NCBI RefSeq assembly: GCF_051014445.1
Contig: NW_027488386.1
Location: 186,001 to 250,000 of the forward strand
Direction: 5' to 3'
DNA: 64,000 bases
From: Colletes latitarsis
Lineage: Eukaryota > Arthropoda > Insecta > Hymenoptera > Colletidae
A program made the position numbers and the translations under genes. The notes under the pieces are model-generated. The model had not been told where the DNA came from. It made no database searches and was given only the letters and a program-made list of their open reading frames with translations. Shown here piece by piece: positions 10,251 through 23,200 of the stretch (positions within the stretch are counted from its first letter, which is position 1; each line of letters opens with the position of its first letter).

Positions 10251-12186
10251 TACATGCGTTATCCTCTAAAATATTGAGCGAAACCAGGTTTAATGGACTG
10301 TTTCAGTGTGGTCCCACATTACTACGTGATCCAAACCGGAAAAAACCCAGGATCTGTTCGAAATGTATGAGGAATATGCAAAAGAATGAGCCTGATGAGA
10401 GCAAATCCCAGACCTAACCTAGACCTAACATGAATTATTCGCTAAAATATTGATCGAAACCTGGTTTAATTGACTGTTTCAGTGTGGTCCCACATTGCTA
10501 CGTGATACAAACCAGAAATAACCCAGGATCCGTTCAACAAGTATGTGAAGAATGCGAAAGTATGAGTCTGATGAGTGAAAATCCCAGGCCTAACCTAGAC
10601 CTAACATGCGTTATCCTCTATAATATTGATCCAAACCAGGTCTAATGGACTGTTTCAGCGTGGTACCACACTACTACGGGATCCAAACCAGAAAAAACCC
10701 AGGATCTGTTCAACAAGTATGTGAAAAACGCGAAAGTATGAGCCTGATGAGGGGAAATCCCAGACATATCCCAGACCTAACTTGCGTTGTCCTCTAAGAT
10801 ATTGATGGAAACCAGGTTTAATTGACTGTTTCAGTGTTGTACTTCATTACTACCTGATGCAATCCAGAAAAAGCCCAGGATCTAGCCATCAAGTATGAGA
10901 AATATGCGAAAGAATGAGCCTGATGAGAGCAAATCCCAGACCTAACCTAGACCTAACATGAATTATTCTCTAAAATGTTGATCGAAACCAGGTTTAATTG
11001 ACTGTTTCAGTGTGGTCCCACATTACTACGTGATCCAAACCAGAAAAAACCCAGGATCCGTTCAACAAGCATGTGAAGAATGCGAAAGTATGAGTCCGTT
11101 GAGTGAAAATCCTAGACCTAACCCAAACCTAACATGCGTTATCCTCTAAAATATTTATCAAGACCAGGTTTAATTGAATGTTTCAGTGTGGTACCACATT
11201 ACTACGAGAACCAAACCAGAAAAAACCCAGGATCCGTTCAACAAGTATGTGAAGAATGCGAAAGTATGAGTCTGATCAGTGAAAATCTCAGGCCTTACCT
11301 AGACCTAACTTGCGTTGTCCTCTAAAATATTGATGGAAACCAGGTTTCATTGACTGTTTCAGCGTGGTACCACATTACTACGTGATGCAATCCAGAAAAA
11401 GCCCAGGATCTAGCCATCAAGTATGAGAAATATGCGAAAGTATGAGTCTGTTGAGGTCAAATCCCAGACCTATCCCAGACCTAAGTTGCGTTGTCCTCTA
11501 AAATATTGATGGAAACCAGGTTTCATTAACTGTTTCAGGGTGGTACTACATTACTACGTGATGCAATCCAGAAAAAGCCCAGGATCTAGCCATCAAGTAT
11601 GAGAAATATGCGAAAGAATGAGCCTGATGAGAGCAAATCCCAGACCTAACCTAGACCTAACATGCGTTATCCTCTAAAATATTGAGCGAAACCAGGTTTA
11701 ATGGACTGTTTCAGTGTGGTACCACACTACTTCGTGATCCAAACCAGAGAAAGCCCAGGATCTGTTTTAGAAGTATGTGAAAAACGCTAAACTGTGAGCC
11801 TGACGAGGGCAAATCTTAGACCTAACCCAGACCTAAGATGCGTTATCCTCTAAAATATTTATCCAGACCAGGTTTCATTGAATGTTTCAGTGTGGTACCA
11901 CTTTACTACGTGATCCAATCCAGAAAGAGCCCAGGATCTAGCCATGAAGTATGAGAAATATGCGAAAGTAAGAGCCTGATGAGGGCAAATCCTAGACCTA
12001 TCCCAGTCCTAACTTGCGTTATCCTCTAAAATATTGATCGAAACCAGGTTTAATTGACTGTTTCAGTGTGGTCCCACATTACTACGTGATCCAAACCAGA
12101 AAAAACCCAGGATCTAGCCATCAAGTATGAGAAATATGCGAAAGAATGAGCCTGATGAGAGCAAATCCCAGACCTAACCTAGACCT
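10251..12186 (+). repeat. 11-monomer higher-order repeat, copy 1 (1,936 bp)
   Basis: It begins at TACATGCGTTATCC (a T variant of the usual AACATGCG). The same start recurs at 12187 at exactly 11 x 176 bp. The unit is found again at 17933-19868 and from 19869, with only scattered single-base differences. Confidence 0.9.
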
Positions 12187-12863
12187 TACATGCGTTATCC
12201 TCTAAAATATTGAGCGAAACCAGGTTTAATGGACTGTTTCAGTGTGGTCCCACATTACTACGTGATCCAAACCAGAAAAAACCCAGGGTCCGTTCAACAA
12301 GTATGTGAAGAATGCGAAAGTATGAGTCTGATGAGTGAAAATCCCAGGCCTAATCTAGACCTAACATGCGTTATCCTCAAAAATATTGATCGAAACCTGG
12401 TTTAATCGACTGTTTCAGTGTGGTACCATATTACTATGTGATCCAAACCAGAAAATAACCCAGGATCTGTTCAACGAGTATGTGAAGGGTGCGAAAGTAT
12501 GAGTCTGACGAGGTCAAATCCCAGACCTATCCCAGACCTAACTTGCGTTATCCTCTAAAATATTGATCGAAACCAGGTTTAATCGACTGTTTCAGTGTGG
12601 TACCACATTACTACCTGATCCAAACCAGAAAAAACCCGGGATCAGTTCAACAAGTATGTGAAAAACGCGAAAGTATGAGCCTGATTAGGGCGAATCCCAG
12701 ACCTATCCCAGACCTAACTTGCGTTATCCTCTAAAATATTGATCGAAGCCAGGTTTAATTGACTGTTTCAGCGTGGTACCACATTACTACCTGATACAAT
12801 CCAGAAACAGCCCAGGATCTAGCCATGAAGTATGAGAAATATGCGAAAGTATGAGCCTGATGA

Positions 12864-12879
12864 GGGCAAATCCTAGACC
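12864..12879. repeat. target-site duplication of E1 copy 2, left
   Basis: GGGCAAATCCTAGACC directly before the 18-nt T run, as at 1838-1853. Confidence 0.88.
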
Positions 12880-12920
12880 TTTTTTTTTTTTTTTTTTAAC
12901 GTGGTGAAATCCTCATGGAC

Positions 12921-13053
12921 ACCCCGGCTCCCTGGGGGGGAGGCCGGGGTAGTGCCGGACTCTTACCGGCTAAAACACCACGGTGACCGCCTGCGCCCTT
13001 TATCTGGGGAGAGTCACGGGAACCAAACTAGCGATACTACCGTGACTCTCCCC
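12921..13053 (-). other. E1 copy 2 3' UTR: two hairpins with CCACGGTGACC motif
   Basis: Same structures as at 1895-2027: hairpin 1 at 12921-12950, motif at 12978-12988, and the 14-bp hairpin with a 20-nt loop at 13006-13053. Confidence 0.72.
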
Positions 13054-13409
13054 GTTGGCGCAACACCCTACTACGGGCCCTTCCCGGGGGAGGAGAAGCG
13101 ATCCTCCTCCCCCAATGGGGGGCAAACTAAACTGATTGCCCCCCGGCGACGCCGCGCGGTCACACGCGACGTCGCCCCCAATCGCGCCGTTGCTACTAGC
13201 CGCGACCGGGCCCCCACCCGATCGCGACCACGGCTGCGGGGCCGGCTAACACTGCCGCCCCCGCTAGACGGGGCCCCTACCACGGGCCCCCGGTCCGGTG
13301 ATAGGCTGGGTGCGAGGGGGAATGAGGGGATAAAGTCCCTCACCTCGCACCACAAACACCATCACCGACCCCTTCGCGCTCCCCCTGCCACGGGGAGCGG
13401 TGGAGGGTC

Positions 13410-14558
13410 TTACGGTCGGCGTCGCCGCCTGCCCCCCACCTCCTCTCGCGCCCTTTCGGCGTCCTCCTTCGCGGCCATGACCTCTTCACAAAACAAGGCC
13501 ATGGCCGCCCACGCCTCCTTACTGCCGACCATCGCACGAATGACGGCCGGCAGCGAGAGGTCCGCTCCAATCGCTCTAATAAGGACACCGCGCTGCGCGG
13601 CCCACGCCGGGCAAAACTGCAGCGTGTGCTGCGCGGTGTCCTCCCTTCCCCTGCAATGATGGCACGCAGCCGTCGCCTCCCGCCCTATCCGATGCAGGTA
13701 CTGACCGAAGCAACCGTGTCCGGTCAGTACCTGTGTCAGGCGGTAGGTGGGCGTACCCCAGCTACGGCCCACCCAGGCATAAAACTCTGGGCGGACCGCC
13801 GCGGCGACGCGATCATCCCGCTGGTCTGGCTTGGATAACCAGACCAGCCACCGACTATAGACGCGTCGCCGCGCCTGGCTTCGGGCCCTGGCGGCCTCCT
13901 CGCCGTGCGGGTCCACACCCCGCTGGCGAAGGTCGCAGAGGTTTTGATAGACCTCTGCGTCTTTTTTCGCCAGCAGGTGAAACGGTGCGGAACCCGCCAG
14001 CAAGGTGGCGGCTGTGTAGGAGATCGTGCGATAACCCCGCACGACTCTGTTGGCGACCAACCTCTGTAACCGACGGAGTACAAATGCACCCCGCCGATTG
14101 GCCATCAGACCGCCGGCCCATATAGGCGCGCCATAAAGCGCCATGGACCGGACGACTCCCAAATACAGCCGCCGTGCCGCCATGTTGGGTCCCCCGAGAT
14201 TGGGCATTATGCGACCTAACGCGACCGCTGCCCTTTCAATACGGGGACCCAACCCTTCCAAATGATGCCCGAACCGCCAGTAGCTGTCGAGGGTGAGGCC
14301 CAGGTACTTCATCCGGCGCCCCACCCCGACTTGGGCTCCACCCACCCGTAGAGACGCCTGGCGCGGCACCCCTCGACCACTGACGTTACACAGCCAGATG
14401 GCCTCGGTCTTTTGGGGTGCCACGCGCAACCCCAGACGCTCTACCTCGGCGACGACTCGTGCCGTCCCTTCCTCCGCGAGGGCCACGGCCCTCCACCACG
14501 TATCCCCGCCGGCTATCACCAGGGTGTCGTCGGCATAACAAACCAACGACACGCCGAC
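13410..14558 (-). pseudogene. LINE ORF2 3' fragment, copy 2
   Basis: The translation is the same as that of the fragment at 2384-3532: YADD and later reverse-transcriptase blocks, the connector, and the C-terminal CCHC finger, without endonuclease, RT motifs before YADD, or a start codon. There is no internal stop. The absence of differences between the two copies points to a recent duplication or strong homogenisation rather than selection on the protein. The hairpin over QVLTGHGCFGQYL is at 13695-13733. Confidence 0.93.
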
Positions 14559-14560
14559 GG

Positions 14561-14576
14561 GGGCAAATCCTAGACC
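14561..14576. repeat. target-site duplication of E1 copy 2, right
   Basis: GGGCAAATCCTAGACC, then satellite TAACCCAAACC, matching 3535-3550. Confidence 0.88.
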
Positions 14577-14748
14577 TAACCCAAACCTAACATGCGTTAT
14601 CCTCTAAAATATTTATCAAGACCAGGTTTAATTGAATGTTTCAGTGTGCTACCACATTACTACGTGAACCAAACCAGAAAAAACCCAGGATCAGTTCAAC
14701 AAGTATGTGAAGAATGCGAAAGTATGAGTCTGATGAGTGAAAACCCCA

Positions 14749-17700
14749 GGGCTAACCTAGACCTAACATGCGTTATCCTCTAAAATATTGATCCAAACCA
14801 GGTTTAATGGACTGTTTCAGTGTGGCACCACTTTACTACGTGATCCAAAGCAGAAAAAACCCTCGATCAGGTCAACATGTATGTTAAAACTGCGAAAGTA
14901 TGTCCCTAATGAGGGCAAATCCCAGGCCTAACCTAGACCTAAAATGCGTTGTCCTCTAAAATATTTATCAAGACCAGGTTTAATTGAATGTTTCAGTGTG
15001 GTACCACATTACTACGTGATCCAATCCAGAAATAGCCCAGGATCTAGCCATGAAGTATGAGAAATATGCGAAAGTATGAGTCTGATGAGAGAAAATCCCA
15101 GGCCTAACCTAGACCTAACATGAATTATTCTCTAAAATATTGATCGAAACCAGGTTTAATTGACTGTTTCAGTGTGGTACCACATTACTACGAGAACCAA
15201 ACCAGAAAAAACCCAGGATCCGTTCAACAAGTATGTGAAGAATGCGAAAGTATGAGTCTGATCAGTGAAAATCTCAGGCTTTTCCTAGACCTAACTTGCG
15301 TTGTCCTCTAAAATATTGATCGAAACCAGGTTTAATGGACTGTTTCAGTGAGGCACCACTTTACTACGTGATCCAAAGCAAAAAAAACCCTCGATCAGGT
15401 CAACATGCATGTTAAAACTGCGAAAGTATGACCCTGATGAGGGCAAATCACAGACCTAACCTAGACCTAACATGCGTTATCCTCTAAAATATTGATGGAA
15501 ACCTGGTTTAATTGACTGTTTCAGTGTTGTACTTCATTACTACGTGATGCAATCCAGAAAAAGCCCAAGATCTAGCCATAAAGTATGAGAAATATGCGAA
15601 ACAGTGAGCCTGATGGGAGCAAATCCCTGACCTAACCTAGACCTACAATGAATTATTCTCTAAAATATTGATCAAAACCAGGTTTAATTGACTGTTTCAG
15701 TGTGGTACCACATTACTACGTGATCCAATCCAGAAATAGCCCAGGATCTAGCCATGAAGTATGAGAAATATGCGAAAGTATGACCCTGACGGGGGCAAAT
15801 CCTAGACCTAACCCAGATCTAACATGCGTTGTCCTCTAAGATATTGATGGAAACTAGGTTTCATTGACTGTTTCAGTGTGGTACTACATTACTACGTGAT
15901 GCAATCTAGAAAAAGCCCAGGATCTAGCCATCAAGTATGAGAAATATGAGAAGGAATGAGCCTGATGAGAGCAAATCCCAGACCTAACCTAGACCTAACA
16001 TGAATTATTCTCTAAAATATTGATCGAAACCAGGTTTAATTGACTGTTTCAGTGTGGTCCCACATTACTACGTGATCCAAACCAGAAAAAACCCAGGGTC
16101 CGTTCAACAAGTATGTGAAGAATGCGAAAGTATGAGTCTGATGAGTGAAAATCCTAGGCCTAACCTAGACCTAACATGAATTATTCTCTAAAATATTGAT
16201 CAAAACCAGATTTAATTGACTGTTTCAGTGTGGTCCCACATTACTACGAGAACCAAACCAGAAAAAACCCAGGATCCGTTCAACAAGTATGTGAAGAATG
16301 CGAAAGTATGAGTCTGACGAGGTCAAATCCCAGACCTATCCCAGACCTAACTTGCGTTATCCTCTAAAATATTGATCGAAACCTGGTTTAATCGACTGTT
16401 TCAGTGTGGTACCACATTACTACCTGATACAATCCAGAAACAGCCCAGGATCTAGCCATGAAGTATGAGAAATATGCGAAAGTATGAGCCTGATGAGGGC
16501 AAATCTTAGACCTAACCCAAACCTAACATGCGTTATCCTCTAAAATATTGATCGAAACCGGGTTTAATTGACTGTTTCAGTGTGGTACCACATTACTACG
16601 AGAACCAAACCAGAAAAAACCCAGGATCCGTTCAACAAGTATGTGAAGAATGCGAAAGTATGAGTCTGATCAGTGAAAATCTCAGGCTTTTCCTAGACCT
16701 AACTTGCGTTGTCCTCTAAAATATTGATCGAAACCAGGTTTAATGGACTGTTTCAGTGTGGCACCACTTTACTACGTGATCCAAAGCAAAAAAAACCCTC
16801 GATCAGGTCAACATGCATGTTAAAACTGCGAAAGTATGACCCTGATGAGGGCAAATCACAGACCTAACCTAGACCTAACATGCGTTATCCTCTAAAATAT
16901 TGATGGAAACCTGGTTTAATTGACTCTTTCAGTGTTGTACTTCATTACTACGTGATGCAATCCAGAAAAAGCCCAAGATCTAGCCATCAAGTATGAGAAA
17001 TATGCGAAAGAGTGAGCCTGATGGGAGCAAGTCCCTGACCTAACCTAGACCAACAATGAATTATTCTCTAAAATATTGATCAAAACCAGGTTTAATTGAC
17101 TGTTTCAGTGTGGTACCACATTACTACGTGATCCAATCCAGAAATAGCCCAGGATCTAGCCATGAAGTATGAGAAATATGCGAAAGTATGAGCCTGATGG
17201 GGGCAAATCCTAGACCTAACCCAGATCTAACATGCGTTGTCCTCTAAGATATTGGTGGAAACTAGGATTCATTGACTGTTTCAGTGCGGTACTACATTAC
17301 TACGTGATGCAATCTAGAAAAAGCCCAGGATCTAGCCATCAAGTATGAGAAATATGAGAAGGAATGAGCCTGATGAGAGCAAATCCCAGACCTAACCTAG
17401 ACCTAACATGAATTATTCTCTAAAATATTGATCGAAACCAGGTTTAATTGACTGTTTCAGTGTTGTACTTCATTACTACGTGATGCAATCCAGAAAAAGC
17501 CCAGGATCTAGCCATCAAGTATGAGAAATTTGCGAAAGAATGAGCCTGATGAGAGCAAATCCCAGACCTAACCTAGACCTAACATGCGTTATCCTCTAAA
17601 ATATTGAGCGAAACCAGGTTTAATGGACTGTTTCAGTGTGGTACCACACTACTTCGTGATCCAAACCAGAGAAAGCCCAGGATCTGTTCAAGAAGTATGT

Positions 17701-17916
17701 GAAAAACGCTAACCTGTGAGCCTGATGAGGGCAAATCTTAGACCTAACCCAGACCTAAGATGCGTTATCCTCTAAAATATTTATCCAGACCAGGTTTCAT
17801 TGAATGTTTCAGTGTGGTACCACTTTACTACGTGATCCAAACCATAAAAAACCCAGGATCTAGCCATCAAGTATGAGAAATATGCGAAAGAATGAGCCTG
17901 ATGAGAGCAAATCCCA
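14749..17916 (+). repeat. 18-monomer higher-order repeat, copy 3 (3,168 bp)
   Basis: Starts GGGCTAACCTAGACC and has the same length and diagnostic variants as 3723-6890. It lacks the extra monomer of copy 2 and is followed by an 11-mer unit. Confidence 0.9.
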
Positions 17917-17932
17917 GACCTAACCTAGACCT

Positions 17933-19868
17933 TACATGCGTTATCCTCTAAAATATTGAGCGAAACCAGGTTTAATGGACTGTTTCAGTGTGGTCCCACA
18001 TTACTACGTGATCCAAACCGGAAAAAACCCAGGATCTGTTCGAAATGTATGAGGAATATGCAAAAGAATGAGCCTGATGAGAGCAAATCCCAGACCTAAC
18101 CTAGACCTAACATGAATTATTCGCTAAAATATTGATCGAAACCTGGTTTAATTGACTGTTTCAGTGTGGTCCCACATTGCTACGTGATACAAACCAGAAA
18201 TAACCCAGGATCCGTTCAACAAGTATGTGAAGAATGCGAAAGTATGAGTCTGATGAGTGAAAATCCCAGGCCTAACCTAGACCTAACATGCGTTATCCTC
18301 TATAATATTGATCCAAACCAGGTCTAATGGACTGTTTCAGCGTGGTACCACACTACTACGGGATCCAAACCAGAAAAAACCCAGGATCTGTTCAACAAGT
18401 ATGTGAAAAACGCGAAAGTATGAGCCTGATGAGGGGAAATCCCAGACATATCCCAGACCTAACTTGCGTTGTCCTCTAAGATATTGATGGAAACCAGGTT
18501 TAATTGATTGTTTCAGTGTTGTACTTCATTACTACCTGATGCAATCCAGAAAAAGCCCAGGATCTAGCCATCAAGTATGAGAAATATGCGAAAGAATGAG
18601 CCTGATGAGAGCAAATCCCAGACCTAACCTAGACCTAACATGAATTATTCTCTAAAATGTTGATCGAAACCAGGTTTAATTGACTGTTTCAGTGTGGTCC
18701 CACATTACTACGTGATCCAAACCAGAAAAAACCCAGGATCCGTTCAACAAGCATGTGAAGAATGCGAAAGTATGAGTCCGTTGAGTGAAAATCCTAGACC
18801 TAACCCAAACCTAACATGCGTTATCCTCTAAAATATTTATCAAGACCAGGTTTAATTGAATGTTTCAGTGTGGTACCACATTACTACGAGAACCAAACCA
18901 GAAAAAACCCAGGATCCGTTCAACAAGTATGTGAAGAATGCGAAAGTATGAGTCTGATCAGTGAAAATCTCAGGCCTTACCTAGACCTAACTTGCGTTGT
19001 CCTCTAAAATATTGATGGAAACCAGGTTTCATTGACTGTTTCAGCGTGGTACCACATTACTACGTGATGCAATCCAGAAAAAGCCCAGGATCTAGCCATC
19101 AAGTATGAGAAATATGCGAAAGTATGAGTCTGTTGAGGTCAAATCCCAGACCTATCCCAGACCTAAGTTGCGTTGTCCTCTAAAATATTGATGGAAACCA
19201 GGTTTCATTAACTGTTTCAGGGTGGTACTACATTACTACGTGTTGCAATCCAGAAAAAGCCCAGGATCTAGCCATCAAGTATGAGAAATATGCGAAAGAA
19301 TGAGCCTGATGAGAGCAAATCCCAGACCTAACCTAGACCTAACATGCGTTATCCTCTAAAATATTGAGCGAAACCAGGTTTAATGGACTGTTTCAGTGTG
19401 GTACCACACTACTTCGTGATCCAAACCAGAGAAAGCCCAGGATCTGTTTTAGAAGTATGTGAAAAACGCTAAACTGTGAGCCTGACGAGGGCAAATCTTA
19501 GACCTAACCCAGACCTAAGATGCGTTATCCTCTAAAATATTTATCCAGACCAGGTTTCATTGAATGTTTCAGTGTGGTACCACTTTACTACGTGATCCAA
19601 TCCAGAAAGAGCCCAGGATCTAGCCATGAAGTATGAGAAATATGCGAAAGTAAGAGCCTGATGAGGGCAAATCCTAGACCTATCCCAGTCCTAACTTGCG
19701 TTATCCTCTAAAATATTGATCGAAACCAGGTTTAATTGACTGTTTCAGTGTGGTCCCACATTACTACGTGATCCAAACCAGAAAAAACCCAGGATCTAGC
19801 CATCAAGTATGAGAAATATGCGAAAGAATGAGCCTGATGAGAGCAAATCCCAGACCTAACCTAGACCT
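17933..19868 (+). repeat. 11-monomer higher-order repeat, copy 2 (1,936 bp)
   Basis: Matches 10251-12186. Small differences include GATTG for GACTG near 18505 and GTGTTGC for GTGATGC near 19242. Confidence 0.9.
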
Positions 19869-21731
19869 TACATGCGTTATCCTCTAAAATATTGAGCGAA
19901 ACCAGGTTTAATGGACTGTTTCAGTGTGGTCCCACATTACTACGTGATCCAAACCGGAAAAAACCCAGGATCTGTTCGAAATGTATGAGGAATATGCAAA
20001 AGAATGAGCCTGATGAGAGCAAATCCCAGACCTAACCTAGACCTAACATGAATTATTCGCTAAAATATTGATCGAAACCTGGTTTAATTGACTGTTTCAG
20101 TGTGGTCCCACATTGCTACGTGATACAAACCAGAAATAACCCAGGATCCGTTCAACAAGTATGTGAAGAATGCGAAAGTATGAGTCTGATGAGTGAAAAT
20201 CCCAGGCCTAACCTAGACCTAACATGCGTTATCCTCTATAATATTGATCCAAACCAGGTCTAATGGACTGTTTCAGCGTGGTACCACACTACTACGGGAT
20301 CCAAACCAGAAAAAACCCAGGATCTGTTCAACAAGTATGTGAAAAACGCGAAAGTATGAGCCTGATGAGGGGAAATCCCAGACATATCCCAGACCTAACT
20401 TGCGTTGTCCTCTAAGATATTGATGGAAACCAGGTTTAATTGACTGTTTCAGTGTTGTACTTCATTACTACCTGATGCAATCCAGAAAAAGCCCAGGATC
20501 TAGCCATCAAGTATGAGAAATATGCGAAAGAATGAGCCTGATGAGAGCAAATCCCAGACCTAACCTAGACCTAACATGAATTATTCTCTAAAATGTTGAT
20601 CGAAACCAGGTTTAATTGACTGTTTCAGTGTGGTCCCGCATTACTACGTGATCCAAACCAGAAAAAACCCAGGATCCGTTCAACAAGCATGTGAAGAATG
20701 CGAAAGTATGAGTCCGTTGAGTGAAAATCCTAGACCTAACCCAAACCTAACATGCGTTATCCTCTAAAATATTTATCAAGACCAGGTTTAATTGAATGTT
20801 TCAGTGTGGTACCACATTACTACGAGAACCAAACCAGAAAAAACCCAGGATCCGTTCAACAAGTATGTGAAGAATGCGAAAGTATGAGTCTGATCAGTGA
20901 AAATCTCAGGCCTTACCTAGACCTAACTTGCGTTGTCCTCTAAAATATTGATGGAAACCAGGTTTCATTGACTGTTTCAGCGTGGTACCACATTACTACG
21001 TGATGCAATCCAGAAAAAGCCCAGGATCTAGCCATCAAGTATGAGAAATATGCGAAAGTATGAGTCTGTTGAGGTCAAATCCCAGACCTATCCCAGACCT
21101 AAGTTGCGTTGTCCTCTAAAATATTGATGGAAACCAGGTTTCATTAACTGTTTCAGGGTGGTACTACATTACTACGTGATGCAATCCAGAAAAAGCCCAG
21201 GATCTAGCCATCAAGTATGAGAAATATGCGAAAGAATGAGCCTGATGAGAGCAAATCCCAGACCTAACCTAGACCTAACATGCGTTATCCTCTAAAATAT
21301 TGAGCGAAACCAGGTTTAATGGACTGTTTCAGTGTGGTACCACACTACTTCGTGATCCAAACCAGAGAAAGCCCAGGATCTGTTTTAGAAGTATGTGAAA
21401 AACGCTAAACTGTGAGCCTGACGAGGGCAAATCTTAGACCTAACCCAGACCTAAGATGCGTTATCCTCTAAAATATTTATCCAGACCAGGTTTCATTGAA
21501 TGTTTCAGTGTGGTACCACTTTACTACGTGATCCAATCCAGAAAGAGCCCAGGATCTAGCCATGAAGTATGAGAAATATGCGAAAGTAAGAGCCTGATGA
21601 GGGCAAATCCTAGACCTATCCCAGTCCTAACTTGCGTTATCCTCTAAAATATTGATCGAAACCAGGTTTAATTGACTGTTTCAGTGTGGTCCCACATTAC
21701 TACGTGATCCAAACCAGAAAAAACCCAGGAT
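19869..21731 (+). repeat. 11-monomer higher-order repeat, copy 3 (incomplete)
   Basis: In tandem with copy 2 and matching it to about 21731. There the sequence jumps by six monomers to a TCCGTTCAACAAGCATG variant like that near 20680. This is a recombination breakpoint between monomers of the same unit. Confidence 0.85.
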
Positions 21732-23200
21732 CCGTTCAACAAGCATGTGAAGAATGCGAAAGTATGAGTCCGTTGAGTGAAAATCCTAGACCTAACCCAA
21801 ACCTAACATGCGTTATTCTCTAAAATATTGATCGAAACCAGGCTTACTTGACTGCTTCAGTGTGGTCCCACAATACTACGTGATCCAAACCAGAAAAAAC
21901 CCAGGATCCGTTCATCAAGTATGTGAAGAACGCGAAAGTATGAGTCTGATGAGGGAAAATCCCAGGCCTAACCTAGACCTAACATGCGTTATCCTCTAAA
22001 ATATTGATCGAAACCAGGTTTAGTCGACTGTTTCAGTGTGGTACCAGTTTACTACGTGATCCAATCCAGAAATAGCCCAGGATCTAGCCATGAAGTATGA
22101 GAAATATGCGAAAGTAAGAGCCTGATGAGGGCAAATCCTAGACCTATCCCAGACCTAACTTGCGTTATCCTCTAAAATATTGATCGAAACCAGGTTTAAT
22201 TGACTGTTTCAGCGTGGTACCACATTACTACGTGATACAATCCAGAGACAGCCCAGGATCTAGCCATGAAGTATGAGAAGTATGCGAAAGTATGAGCCAG
22301 ATGAGAGCAAATCCTAGACCTAACCCAGACCTAACATGCGTTATCCTCTAAAATATTTCTCAAGATCAGGTTTAATTGATTGTTTCAGTGTGGTCCCACA
22401 TTACTACGTGATCCAAACCAGAAAAAACCCAGTATCTGTTCAACATGTATGAGAAATATGCGAAAGAATGAGCCTGATGAGAGCAAATCCCAGACCTAAC
22501 CTAGACCTAACATGAATTATTCGCTAAAATATTGATCGAAACCAGGTTTACTTGACTGCTTCAGTGTGGTCCCACAATACTACGTGATCCAAACCAGAAA
22601 AAACCCAGGATCCGTTCATCAAGTATGTGAAGAACGCGAAAGTATGAGTCTGATGAGGGAAAATCCCAGGCCTAACCTTGACCTAACATGCGTTATCCTC
22701 TAAAATATTGATCGAAACCAGGTTTAGTCGACTGTTTCAGTGTGGTCCCACATTACTACGTGATCCAAACCAGAAAAATGCCAGGATCCGTTCAACAAGT
22801 ATGTGAAGAATGCGAAAGTATGAGTCTGATGAGGACAAATCCCAGACCAAACCCAAACCTAACATGCGTTATCCTCTAAAATATTTATCAAGACCAGGTT
22901 TAATAGAATGTTTCAGTGCGGTACCACATTACTACGTGAACCGAACCAGAAAAAACTCAGTATCCGTTCAACAAGTATGTTAAAACTGCGACAGTATGAC
23001 CCTGATGAGGGCAAATCCCAGGCCTAACCTAGACCTAACATGCGTTGTCCTCTAAAATATTGATGGACACCAGGTTTAATTGACTGTTTCAGTGTTGTAC
23101 TTCATTACTACGTGATGCAATCCAGAAAAAGCCCAGGATCTAGCCATCAAGTATGAGAACTATGCGAAAGAATGAGACTGATGAGAGCAAATCCCAAACC

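Larger units (their letters stand above)
3535..12879 (+). repeat. 176-bp satellite array, segment 2
   Basis: Uninterrupted satellite between the two E1 copies, all monomers in the same orientation. It is ordered: an 18-monomer unit (3723-6890), a second copy of that unit with one extra monomer (6891-10234), and an 11-monomer unit (10251-12186). It then enters the copied flank of E1 (from about 12241). The 63-codon open frames at about 3566 and 11134 are monomer artefacts. No other gene or RNA was seen. Confidence 0.97.
12880..14560 (-). mobile_element. E1 copy 2: 5'-truncated R1-clade LINE
   Basis: A 1,681-bp copy of the insertion at 1854-3534, with the same 5' truncation point, the same 18-nt poly(T) (12880-12897) and the same target duplication. 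It arose by segmental duplication of the satellite with its insertion. Confidence 0.95.
12241..17915 (+). repeat. 11,026-bp-offset segmental duplication, copy 2
   Basis: Second copy of the block at 1215-6889, containing E1 copy 2 and the third 18-monomer unit. The LINE target duplications, T-run length and flanking monomers are all the same, so the block was copied as DNA after insertion and does not represent a second retrotransposition. Confidence 0.9.
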
